64,000 nt of DNA, taken from positions 1 through 64,000 of the forward strand of contig JAURVB010001993.1 of assembly GCA_033002965.1 (NCBI GenBank), read 5' to 3'. The DNA is from Piper betle (taxonomy: Eukaryota > Streptophyta > Magnoliopsida > Piperales > Piperaceae). A program made the position numbers and the translations under genes. This document shows, in pieces, positions 1 through 10,092 of this stretch. A model generated the notes under the pieces. The model worked only from the letters and a program-made list of their open reading frames with translations, made no database searches and had not been told where the DNA came from. How positions within the stretch are numbered: position 1 is the first letter of the stretch; each line of letters starts with the position of its first letter.

Positions 1-2556
1 GTCTGATTTTACGGGATTTTTCCCATATTTTTCTAGATTTTTTTTTAGAATTTATTGCGAACTAGTTATTATTTCACTCTAGTAGGAATCGAGTCAATCC
101 TTATTTACGAGTTTGCCATTGAGGGTATTTTTCTCCCTCCTGACACCTACCCTTCCAAAACCCTCGCCGCCTTGTGATCGTCGCCGCTGTCGACGCCGCG
201 CTGCCGCCGATCAATGCCGCCCAGCTCCGCCGTGTCATCGTCGTGCCGCTACGACCCACCCCGACCACCGTCTCGCCACCACGACGCCGGATCGCCCCAC
301 AAGCCGCGACGCCCTCCCTCGTCGATTCGCCACCGTCCGGGCCGTGCCACCGCCGCAGTGACCCCGACGACCACCCCTCGTATGGCCGCTGTTTGCCCCA
401 TCATCCCGACCGCCGTCGAGGCTGGCCGCAGCCCCGATCGGAGCACGCCGCCGCCGCCACCCACTTTCGACGCTGCCGCCGACAGCCATCGCCGCCCCGG
501 CTACTTTGTTTAACACCACCATCGGACCAAGCCCGTCGAGCTGGTGCCGATAGACCCCCTGATTGCCCCATCCCGAATCATCGCCGGAAAACCGCCGACA
601 CTCTGCCGGAAAACTGCCGGAACCAGCCAGAAAATGGGATTCATGGGAAATTCGCCGGATCATCCGCCGAACGCACCCGGTCCAATCTGATCGGACTTCG
701 GACGCCGCTAGGTGCCGAATTTGAGTTTTGAGCCACGAAACGGAAACCCTAGCCGTCGCCGATTTTCAACGACGGGAGGTATAATTTATTTTAACTTAAT
801 TATTTGAAAGTATTGATTATTAGAATTGCATGCTAGGATAGGTGAATTTTGTGTTATAATAATATACATAAATGTAGATTTGATTAAGGATAAAATATGA
901 AATTTGATTGATTGAGTGGTGTTAAAAATGGAGGCTAAGAAACTAATTAGGGTAACTAGGTAATGATCATGATCTAATGCAAACTAGCTTAAGTAGACTT
1001 GCTAGAATTGATATAGGTTGATGTGTGTTGATTGATGCCTGATTGTGTTGATTGTGTGTGCATGCTATAGGATGTGTGATTCATCATGCAGGCATTAGTT
1101 TTTAGCTTGATTGTGTAGGTACGGTGTAGGAACTCGCCGCCTAGGCGCGTGGACCCGTTTGGAGCTTCTACCAGGTTTGTTTAGGACTCGTTCTCTTTTT
1201 TTACGCTACTCTATTGTGTATTTAATTTATCATGTGCAAGACAAGTTAAGTGGCATTTTATTGGATCCCACTTAACTCGGGCCATTTAGCCAACAGTTTT
1301 TTGGATTAATAACCCTCGAGGATGAGATCCCTCAAGTTTGTTTTCGAACTTCAAATCCAGCTCACGATGCCTTCGGGCCTATTGTATAAATCCCAACCTA
1401 GACCTATATATATGTATAGTTTTCGCGTTTTCAGTGAGAGATTGAATGAGGGAAATCCGACTACCGTGCTACGCGAAGGGGCACGTGGTCGATAGTGGGC
1501 TCTAGAATGGTGTGCGGGCCATTTCATTCCCAAGGGATCCTAACAACTCCACCTTTGAGTTCCTCAAACCCGGAGAAGTGTGGAGGTTCACGGGTACTGC
1601 AATGCAGCACATGTCTAGACTTGTGGTTTCAAAGGGTACTAAAGGCGACTGCCTGAGAGTTCTCGGCCTTCGTGCTCAAGGCCAGCAGTAATATCGAAGG
1701 TGTAGAGGGTGAAAAAGAATGAGATTTGATGCGAGAAGCGATAGAGAAATGGCCAAGGTATGAGAATGAGAAAGGAAGGGGGACGCTGTCGACCCGAGGG
1801 TGACGGCTCCCATATATGCCCTGATGAGAGTTCTTGAGGAAGTATATGATTTTCATTCAACAGGAGAGTTTACTCTCCTGTGCCAAATTGATATTAGTTA
1901 TTTTCCGGGCCGGTAACACTCGTTACTGACGGTTTTTCTATATATATGTAGGTGAGGAATGCGAGCGATGAAAGCTGTCGGGACTGCAGAGGAGCAGCAC
2001 GGAACCGCGCACACATGTACCTGCCGCGTGTAATGTATAATGATGGTGTGTTAATGCTGTGTGAATGATAATTAGAATGTTTTTGTTTTGATAAATTGCT
2101 TCTTATGAGATGAGTGGATAATTGTGAATGAGTAGGGAGCTTTGGAGTTCAGACTCGGCTCAGATGAAACGAAAGAGATAATGACTGAATGCCGTAGTAG
2201 ATTGTTATGTTTTATCGTATTTTGATAAAATATTTATATACCCTTGTTGTGGACAGGTTGGCTCCTATTGCACTTTTAAGGGAGATTCTGTCCATTTTTC
2301 CGTAAATATTAATGAATTTTTATTTAAATTTCTTGCTTGTTGAATGGTTTTGTTTTGCTTGCATATCATCACATGCATGTAGGACTCCGTTAGAACACAA
2401 TTGTTCCCATTCATGCATCTCATGGTTGCATCCCCATCTTAAGATGCCGAGGGCAGATCCAGGTCGGCTTAACCGAACCTAGTAGATTAGCGAACGGTTC
2501 GATTGCTAGTGACATTTCCGGGTCGGTTCACGGGTGAGCAGAAACGGGGTGTTACA
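1..2556 (-). mobile_element. LTR-like repeat, copy A (truncated by window start)
   Basis: On the minus strand this begins at 2556 with TGTAACACCCC and follows the same order of blocks as the copies at 19450 and 21506: a conserved leader, an AT-rich middle, and a GC-rich block (about 150-770) followed by an AT-rich end containing an ACTCGAGTC-like motif in the other copies. It has no coding capacity for gag or pol. The far end lies outside the window, so its target duplication cannot be tested. The GC-rich block yields long proline- and arginine-rich reading frames on both strands that are compositional, not genes. By analogy with the copy that has a 5-bp target duplication I read it as a solo LTR of a large-LTR retrotransposon family. 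Confidence 0.7.
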
Positions 2557-2719
2557 TTCTCTCCCCCAAGCCGCAGCCACCGCTCCCCTCACTCGAGTGG
2601 GGGAAATGGAGTGGCATGGGGAGACGGCGCGGGGTAATTTTGACACGGGCGGTGAGGGCGGGGAAACAGGGCAGAGGCCGGATGGGGCGGGGGCAGGGGC
2701 AGGGGCAGGGGCCGAGGCG

Positions 2720-3036
2720 GAGCTCGTCCCGGCCTGCGGGGGAGGGGGGTGACTGCGGCGGTGGGTGGGGGGCCGCGATGGAGTTTGTCTTGGGGCGGCG
2801 GGAGGCCAGCGGAGGTCGCCGGCGGTAGTCTCGAGAAACAGAGAGGAGAGGAGGAAGGCGGGGGCGGGGGCCGCCGCGGAGCTCCTCCCAGCCTGCGGGG
2901 GGGGACTGCGCCGGTGGGTGGGGGGGCAGCGGTGGAGTTCGTCTTGGGGCAGCGGGAGGCCAGCGGAGATCGCCGGCCGATGGTCTCGAGAAACTGAGAG
3001 GAGAGGAGGAGGGTGGGGGAGGGGGAAGGAATTACA
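2720..3036. repeat. GC-rich tandem duplication (about 160 bp x 2)
   Basis: Two imperfect copies of a roughly 160-bp GC-rich unit start at GAGCTC at 2720 and 2879. Both contain GGAGGCCAGCGGAG and CTCGAGAAAC followed by a purine-rich tail. Reading frames run through both copies on each strand but are low-complexity Gly/Arg or Pro/Ala strings, so I do not call a gene. Confidence 0.7.
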
Positions 3037-3070
3037 ACTGTTGGATCACGATCTAACGGCTGTCCCCGAA

Positions 3071-3101
3071 CTTCAGCACAGGCAAGTTGCCTATGCTGAA
3101 G
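3071..3101. repeat. Short hairpin-forming inverted repeat
   Basis: CTTCAGCACAGGCAA is followed almost at once by TTGCCTATGCTGAAG, which is its reverse complement with one mismatch. It lies just downstream of the GC-rich tandem duplication and could mark the end of a small element. No target duplication was found. Confidence 0.5.
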
Positions 3102-3624
3102 CACAGAAAAATTTTTACCTATGAAATATTACTCAATATTTTGAGAGTGATCACAATATCGCATCGTCTCGTACGTCGTCTGACGTATCCTCTAAAATTA
3201 GGCTGGACCGACTCAATCATGTGTGCACATGTTCCTAATTAATCTTTAAAAGTACTTGTTAATTATACATCGTACAAATTTTGAACAAAAATGATACTTC
3301 GTATGAATAATTCTGAAAAATGTATGTGTCACTCCAATATAATTTTTTGAGTTTTCATTGTTCATAACGAGCGGGATTGGAAATGTTATTATTTATGTCG
3401 ACGTATGTAATAGTTCCAACTAGGACAGGTGCATACATTATATATAAGGATTGTATTTATTTCACGGACGCCAAATGCGAAGAATTTGCATATGACACTT
3501 GCTATTCCAGTTTGACAATATGAAAATATCAAACTGATTGGCCTTACAAAATAAAATAAAGGATTCTTTGTTTATCTTTTAAAAATATTAATCATATGTT
3601 ACTTTAAAAAGTCCATGTTTATTG
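3102..3624. other. AT-rich spacer, nothing recognised
   Basis: AT-rich sequence with no open frame of note and no repeat I can recognise, lying between the GC-rich block and the start of LTR-like copy D. Confidence 0.6.
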
Positions 3625-4217
3625 TGTAACACCCTGAATCCAGTTTACTTAAGAACCGGATCATAACTATTACAATTAATCGAATCATATCTAAATCAGT
3701 TAATTTAAAATATATGAATGAGAAACAAACTGAAACAAATCTCTATGAAACAAAGGTTATCCTTGATTTGATCCTTTTTCTCTGAGAGGTGGTCAGAACT
3801 GCTTCTAGGCTCGAATCCTATTGGCCTCTTGAGAAAGGAAGACACCAATAAATGCCTAGCCAACACTCAACTAAATAAGAAGTTACGTGCAATGATATAG
3901 TATGAGATACTCAACACGTAGCAAGAGCCACAATATAAATAGAAAAATAAGGGAATAAATACATCAAAAAACTGCTGAAACTGAAACTTGAATATTTTAT
4001 CGAGATACTTGATATTATATTTGATACAAAAGTTGATGAGGGTATACACCACAATACTTCAAATAAATACATAAAAGCACACAACAAAAATAAATAAAAA
4101 TAAGAAAGAAAAACGATGGCGATGTTAAGTACAAGTGTGTGTAGCAACTATTTGTCCATCTACCAAAGTTGACCCAGCACACAGGAGCATAAAATCAATA
4201 TATATAATAGGAAAAAC

Positions 4218-5054
4218 CATGGTTGCATAAATCGGAATCGGAATTGGAATCGGAATCGATTTTGAGGGAGTCGGAATCGGAATCGGTCTAAATCGGACAG
4301 GTTTCAGTTCAGTTGAATCGGCCTGAATTGGTCCAAATCGATCATATACAAAAATTTGACAACTCATAACATAAAAATTTTTTAGTAACTCCAACTTATA
4401 TAATTTTTCAATACAAAAAAATTGATCATACAATTTGCAACAACACATAGTAATTTGCACGCACAACACGCAATTTTGCACAACACAAAATGAAAAAAAT
4501 TTGATCATGAATCCCAGATCAGCAATGAAAAAAATTTGTGAAGCATAGCCTACAATTTGCACAACACATACCATACAATTTGCACAGCACAACATAGATA
4601 ACAATTTGCACATCACAACATTCAATTTCAACAAAAAAATCCAACATTACAAAAATCATCGTTCGGACGGCCACCCGTCAGAGGCGAGGTTCGTGTCCAC
4701 AGCACTGTCGGCCGGCCACCCATCAGAGGCGAGGTTGCAAGGGCGGAGGTGAGGTCGAGCAAACCCGGTCAGAGGCGAGGAAGCGCAACGGAGAGCGGAA
4801 GCGCAGCTGGTGGAGTGGGGGAGACGGGTAATTTTAGGTTTTTAAAATCAAAATTCCAATTTTACCCTCTTAAATAATTTAATAAATATCATACCTAGGG
4901 TATTTTAGTTATTTACCTAAAAACCGATTCTTTTCGATTTACCTCAATTCCTGAATCGGATTTAAATTGGAGTCAGAATCGGGGTAAATCAGCCGTTTTG
5001 GACGACGATTCTCCCCAAAATCAAATCGGCACGCGGCCAATTCATGCATCCATG
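4218..5054. mobile_element. Non-autonomous hAT element 1 (837 bp)
   Basis: The element begins CATGGTTGCATAAATCGG and ends with the imperfect inverted repeat ATTCATGCATCCATG. It is flanked by a perfect 8-bp direct repeat GGAAAAAC (4210-4217 and 5055-5062), the target duplication size of hAT transposons. Subterminal regions are rich in repeated AATCGG. The interior holds a short GC-rich block and a segment containing GGGTATTTTAGTTATTTACC that recurs in the other copies. No transposase is present. It sits inside LTR-like copy D. Confidence 0.85.
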
Positions 5055-5144
5055 GGAAAAACATCAATAACGAGTGTCATTGGCCTAGAAAATAATTAAT
5101 ATAAACTGGTAAATAAAAGTTGATTTATGCGATAAAGGAGAATC

Positions 5145-5175
5145 AATGTGTGTGTGTGTATATATATATATATAT
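5145..5175. repeat. TG/TA microsatellite
   Basis: A short compound run of TG followed by TA dinucleotides. Confidence 0.8.
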
Positions 5176-5617
5176 TCGTGGGAACACTCAAAAGACATTT
5201 ATTGAGGAGTCATTAAAGTGCAAGCAAGATAGCATCCCGAACTAAACATATTTTGTGCCACTCACAACAATATCATATAATTGGTCTCACTTTCGAGAAA
5301 AAACATATAACCTAAACCCCTTCTAAACCTTCATATAAAATCTAGTCAAGAGCACAAAGGCCTAGTACTTTCAGACAATTGCCTTCGGTACTTTCTGATA
5401 CTATAAATTTAAACATACGTTATACAAAACAGTATTTGAATACTTCATGTCTCTCAAGTTATGAGCAAGCTCAAGACGTAGAAATATTGCAATCCCTCGT
5501 GAATGGAATAACTCACTCACTCATCGAATGTTTGTTGCAACCTGTATATGCGCCTACTTACAATATATGTAAGAGTCTACCAAGTTTTGGCTCACTGAAA
5601 TCCCGTGAAATTATATT

Positions 5618-5746
5618 TAGGGTTGGAAAGCAAATCATGTAAGTATCAAGTTATCAAGTCGAGTTATGAATATAACGAGTTCGGGCTGGTTCGAGTTGAC
5701 TCATTAAAACTTGCGAGTCAACTTGACTGGCTCGTGTCCAACCCTA
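5618..5746. mobile_element. Small MITE-like element with TAGGGTTGG termini
   Basis: TAGGGTTGGA at the left and TCCAACCCTA at the right form perfect terminal inverted repeats around about 110 bp containing several GAGT/ACTC motifs. The termini resemble the hAT superfamily (C/TAGGG), but I found no clear 8-bp duplication, so the class is inferred. Confidence 0.5.
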
Positions 5747-6599
5747 GCCACCACGAGTAAATCTAATAGGACCCACCCCAGAGCATGGTTGCAAAAATCG
5801 GAATCGAAATTGGAATCGGTTTTCAAGGGAGTCAATGAATCGGATCGAATCAGTCTAAATCGGACAGGAATCAGTTCAGTTGAATCGGTCTAAATCTGTC
5901 CAAATTGGTCATATACAAAAATTTGCCAACTCATAACATAAATACATGAAATACATAATTATATAATTTCTCAACACAAATACACAAATTTATAGTTTAA
6001 TACAAGTATAAAAGAGCATCACTATTTATCATCACAAGACTACAATTTCATAAGTGTAACATTTGATATATCATCATTTGTGCTCTATCAAATGATAACA
6101 ACAAGTCATTAATACAAGTCCATAAAATCAAGGTTTAGCACAATTTTACATGGTGATTACTAAATCATCTAATTCATTATCTGAAGCATCTTCAGAGTCT
6201 GAATCACTATCACCAATGGGAAGAGTAGAGCTATCACCTGCATCAACACGAGACCCTGCGTAAAAGGAGGCATAGAACTCCCACTCATATGAAGTCCCTC
6301 AGGTATAGGAGGCAAAGACAAATTATGTTGTGAGTCAATATGTACATCAATATCAACATTAAGTCCACTAGGAAGAGGAGGCAAAGAAAAACCATCAGAC
6401 GTAGTAGAACACGATCCAATTGCAGTTTTCAATGTGCTGCCACTTTGATTTGCTACAAAGGCCTCTTCGTCTTCACCATCATTGTTGCCAACATTGGTAC
6501 CAAAGAAATCATCCTACATAAAAAAAATCATACCCTATTTATTTCAATTCAAAAAAAAATTCATACACAAAATCATAAATGTGATGTAAGCTTTATTTA

Positions 6600-6930
6600 A
6601 ACATACCGATGGTGATTTGTTGTCCCGTTCTCCAACCCACTCATCTAATGAGTCTTCTAAACTCAAATGTTCACTAATTGCATCATATTTATGCATCCAT
6701 CTCAACTCTTTCTTTTACCCACATGTTATAATGAACATATACAAGATCATTTACTCTCTTCCTTGTAAGTCGATTTCTTTTTAGTATGTACTTACTCAAA
6801 AGTGCTTCAATTACGTTCACAACTCGATAATAATGATTTTTAACTAAATATTCTAATAGCTATCTTTTGTAGTTCAGGGTAGCTTATACCATGTTGTTCC
6901 CACCATGATGCTACATTTGACAAAGTGATT
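6600..6930 (-). pseudogene. Decayed hAT transposase, C-terminal dimerisation domain
   Basis: Conceptual minus-strand translation, with frame changes and stops, gives the order WWEQHGISYPELQKIAIRIF, then SLLSS-CERN-STFE-VHT, then a basic NRLTRKRVNDL-like stretch, then VYVHYNMWVKERVEMD and LSLEDSLDEWVGERDN. The pattern W..G..YP.LQ.IA.RI..., CERNWSTFE, NRL and DLVYVHYN is typical of the C-terminal dimerisation region of plant hAT transposases. Several stops (for example just after the RIF stretch) and frame changes make it non-functional. The N-terminal zinc finger and the DDE part were not found. A further minus-strand open stretch at 6169-6432 with Leu/Pro-rich repeats may be the adjacent tail. 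Confidence 0.65.
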
Positions 6931-7559
6931 TACTTATAAGCTTGCTATAAAAATGAAATGTAGAGAAAGGTGGATTTTACCTAGATGAAGGACTTTTCTA
7001 TTAGTAATTGCGAGAGAATGTCCAAAATCTCCTTTTGCAGATACAAAATCATACCACTAAAAAATATTAAAACAAAATTAGTAATCATATTTAGTTATGC
7101 ATAAATATTTATATATAAAAATTAAAAATAATAATATCTTTACCTACAAAGATGTCATGGATCGACCTAACAAATACATTAATAGCTAAATTCAAAACAA
7201 ATCAACCATCAACCATCAACATTTCCAAACCAAAAGCGGAGGTCGAGAATCCACAACAGTAGAGAGCATCCAAGAGACGTATTCCACCAATCCCTTTCCA
7301 CCAAGTGCATATGAAGGGACAACATCAAATTTATGTATACAAAAACTTAATTATCAATAAAATTATAAAATTTGGACAATTTATTGCATAACAAAGCATG
7401 CTTAAATAAGCAGAACAGACTCTCCCTATTGAAAAAAAAATCAAACAGTTCACAAGCAAGCAATACAATCCTACACTTCTAGACAACTAAAAGAACACAA
7501 ACTGAGATAAAATTCATACGGCCCATTGCATCAGAGAATCATACACAACTAAGAAAAAA

Positions 7560-7700
7560 CAGCATAAATCAACAAATTCATCACAAAATCAACAAATTCA
7601 TCAACCATCAACAAATTCATCGTAAATTCAGCATTAATCAACCATCAACAAATTCATCAACCATCAACAAATTCAGCATTAATCAGCCATCAACAAATTC
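7560..7700. repeat. Minisatellite rich in CAACAAATTCATCA
   Basis: Irregular tandem copies of ATCAACAAATTCATCA with interspersed CAGCATTAATCA variants lie inside hAT element 2. Confidence 0.7.
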
Positions 7701-8639
7701 ATCAACAAAAATACCATCAACGATCAACATTTCAATTTGTAATAAAAAACAGTAGCTAAATATAAAAAAATGAGCATCAACCCAATCATCAACACACGCT
7801 TCAACAAATAGCAGTTAGAACAAACACCAAATTTGCACAACATTGAATTTGTACCAAATTAGAACAAACAGAAAATGAAAGCATGAAAATTAAAAAAATT
7901 AATCCAAAAGGTATAAACCGAGAGGTCTTAATGGCAAAGGCAAGGCCGCAAGGGGCGGCGGCAGAGGGAGGGGCAGTACACGGGGTCGACGGCAAAGGGA
8001 GGGGCAAGGCCGGAGGGAAGGGGTAGCAGCAGACGAGCGGAAGGAGGGCGGATGCAAGGGGTGGCGGCAAAGGGAGGGGCGGCATACAGCGTCGGTAGCA
8101 GAGGAAGGGGCTAAGGGCGGCACACAGAATCGGCGGCAAATGGGTGGAGAGAGGGTAGATGAGGGGATCGGTGGCAGCGGACAGGCGGAGGAGGGGTTCG
8201 GCGGCAGCGGCGGATGGGCGGAGGGAGGGGGACACGTAGGTAGATTTTAAGTTTTTTAAATTTTAATTCCATTTTTACCTATGCATAAATAATTTATTAA
8301 TTATCATACTTAGGGTATTTTAGTTATTTACCAATAAAACTATTTTTCCCTGATTTACCCCTAATTCCAAATCGGTTGTAAATCGGTCGGAATCAAAGTG
8401 AATCGGCCAATTCGACGACCAATTTCTAATAAACCTGATTCAACAGGTTTTTCGGATCGGATTGCTTCTGATATCGAGTTAAATCGGCCGATTCCGAGTA
8501 GAATTGGCCAATTTTCTCATCAATGCCTCATAGTCATCTACCTTGTCTCCACGTAATATTGAAAAAATAAAGATAACAACAAAGCCAACGGTGGCAAGAG
8601 TTGTGGGCTTGAGTAATCCTTGGGTGACGTCCAGAAGGG

Positions 8640-9230
8640 TGAGGTAGGATCTTTATATTGTTTTACGAACTTTAATTCATACACACGTCAAATTTGATTT
8701 GTTGGATGATGTATACGAACATTTGTTGGATGATGTATAAGAACAAATATTATAAAAGTATAGATTTGTCGCACCCCCGATCAATCAAAATCAATTATTC
8801 ATAGACACCCCTGTTATTAATTACCCCTGATTTTGTATAAATAGGGTCTCACATTCTCAGTTTTTCTGAGAGATTAGAGCTCTTTGAGAGTCATGCAAAG
8901 GTCAGAGTTGAGAGGCTTAGAAAATTTATCCACCAATTAGTAGTCGAGTCGGCTGGCTAGACACGTGCATATGCACGGACGAACTAGCCTTTCTAAATTT
9001 AACTTTCACCGGATTGAATTGGGTTCGGGTGGGTGGACACGTGCTTAAGCACAAGTTGGCTAGTCTTTCTTGATTCAAATGGATACCCATTAAGCCGGTT
9101 TCTCTTGGCTTGGTCAAATCGATTGATTAGACATTTGTTCTGACTTAGGATGACTAATTTTGACTTAATTAGTATTGAGTGATCCTTGTCCACTTCATGT
9201 TTCCCAAGATTTTGTGCATTGACACCGAAA
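8640..9230 (+). mobile_element. Possible LTR fragment with TATA box and G-box palindromes
   Basis: TATAAATAGGGTCTCACATT near 8837 followed by a CTCAGTTTTTCTGAG hairpin resembles a plant LTR promoter and transcription start. About 100 bp further two diverged copies of a module of about 85 bp carry ACACGTGCATATGCAC (about 8959) and ACACGTGCTTAAGCAC (about 9038), each a palindrome overlapping a CACGTG G-box. No LTR ends or internal coding domains were identified, so the class is inferred. Confidence 0.35.
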
Positions 9231-9654
9231 TATTTTATAATTATTTTTAAAACTTTTGATTGAGAAAGAAAATGGGAGAAATTTCCTTATAAAAAAGTAG
9301 TCTTTACTATTTTTGTAGCCCTCGCATGTATTAATAAAAAATTAATATTTATGTTAATTATTCTATTTTTTATTCTTAGTAGTTGATAATTAATTACAAT
9401 ACGTTTTAGACATCAAAGGCTCCTTGGTGTGACCCCGAGCTCTTATTTTTCATCGCACAAGCCTTTAATAACACTACTTACTTTTTCAGAGTTCGTGCAA
9501 AATAATAACTATTTTTGCACAAAAAGCACCCCCTACTTAAAATAAATGAATTAAATAATTTTCCACGGACATGACACTTGGGAAATTTGTCTCTTTGGTC
9601 ACAATTGTCAATTTTCACTCTCAAACCGTTTGTCCTCCTCTAGTATGAAACCTT

Positions 9655-9655
9655 G

Positions 9656-9711
<56 letters not shown>

Positions 9712-9713
9712 GT
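9655..9713. repeat. (TA)n microsatellite
   Basis: A TA dinucleotide run with occasional TG. Confidence 0.9.
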
Positions 9714-10092
9714 TAAAAAATCTGTGATGCAGCATTGGAAAACCATTCATTCAAATTATCTTATAACTTTAGTTTTTAAATTTTTTTTTAAAAATATGCT
9801 TGTCATGCCAACCGCTAATTCGACGACTCATTAATTTTAACTTATATAAAAATATCAACTATTAGCCTTTACTTAATATTAATTTTTATCAAAAATATTT
9901 TTAAACCGAGCTAAACTCGACTCGAAAATTATGTAGCCGTGGAGTTTTGATTGCTTCCACACAAACACACACTGTGGGCCTAAATTTTAGGCTCGGCCCA
10001 TTTCCACCTCTAAATTCAGTCCTCCCAACGGATAATCAACCCTCTAATAAATCCCTTTTTTTAAAAATTAAAAACGGTCATTCGATTTGAGC
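9714..10092. other. Upstream region of the transporter gene
   Basis: AT-rich sequence between the microsatellite and the start codon at 10093. I see no firm TATA box placement and no other gene. Confidence 0.5.

Larger units (their letters stand above)
3625..5617 (+). mobile_element. Decayed LTR-like repeat, copy D
   Basis: It starts with TGTAACACCC like copies B and C. After the inserted hAT element (4218-5054) the family order resumes: a segment like AACGAGTGTCATTGGCC near 5070 (AACGAGTGTTACCGGCC in copy B), GCATCCCGAACT near 5232, a CAAGAGCACAAAGGCC block near 5345 and a segment ending TCACTGAAA near 5594. These match copy C in order, at a level suggesting an old insertion. The right-hand limit is not resolved because a MITE and a second hAT element break the sequence. 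No coding domains are seen. Confidence 0.6.
5784..8525. mobile_element. hAT element 2 (2742 bp), with transposase remnant
   Basis: It starts CATGGTTGCAAAAATCGG and ends with an imperfect inverted copy (TTTTCTCATCAATG). The flanks CCCCAGAG (5776-5783) and CCTCATAG (8526-8533) agree at 6 of 8 positions, as expected for an aged 8-bp target duplication. AATCGG motifs are dense at both ends. This is the only copy here with a recognisable transposase remnant (minus strand, 6600-6930). It also has a minisatellite (7560-7700) and a GC-rich block (7930-8230) similar in position to those of the shorter copies, which look like internal-deletion or replacement derivatives. Confidence 0.75.

Noticed and set aside
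174..731. Long proline/arginine-rich open frames on both strands
   Set aside because: They lie in the GC-rich block of LTR-like copy A, overlap on several frames, and show no conserved domain.
2589..3104. 171-codon minus-strand frame rich in Pro and Arg
   Set aside because: It is produced by the GC-rich tandem duplication; low complexity and no homology that I recognise.
7560..7700. CRISPR-like array
   Set aside because: Irregular contiguous minisatellite units with no unique spacers, in a plant nuclear genome inside a transposon.
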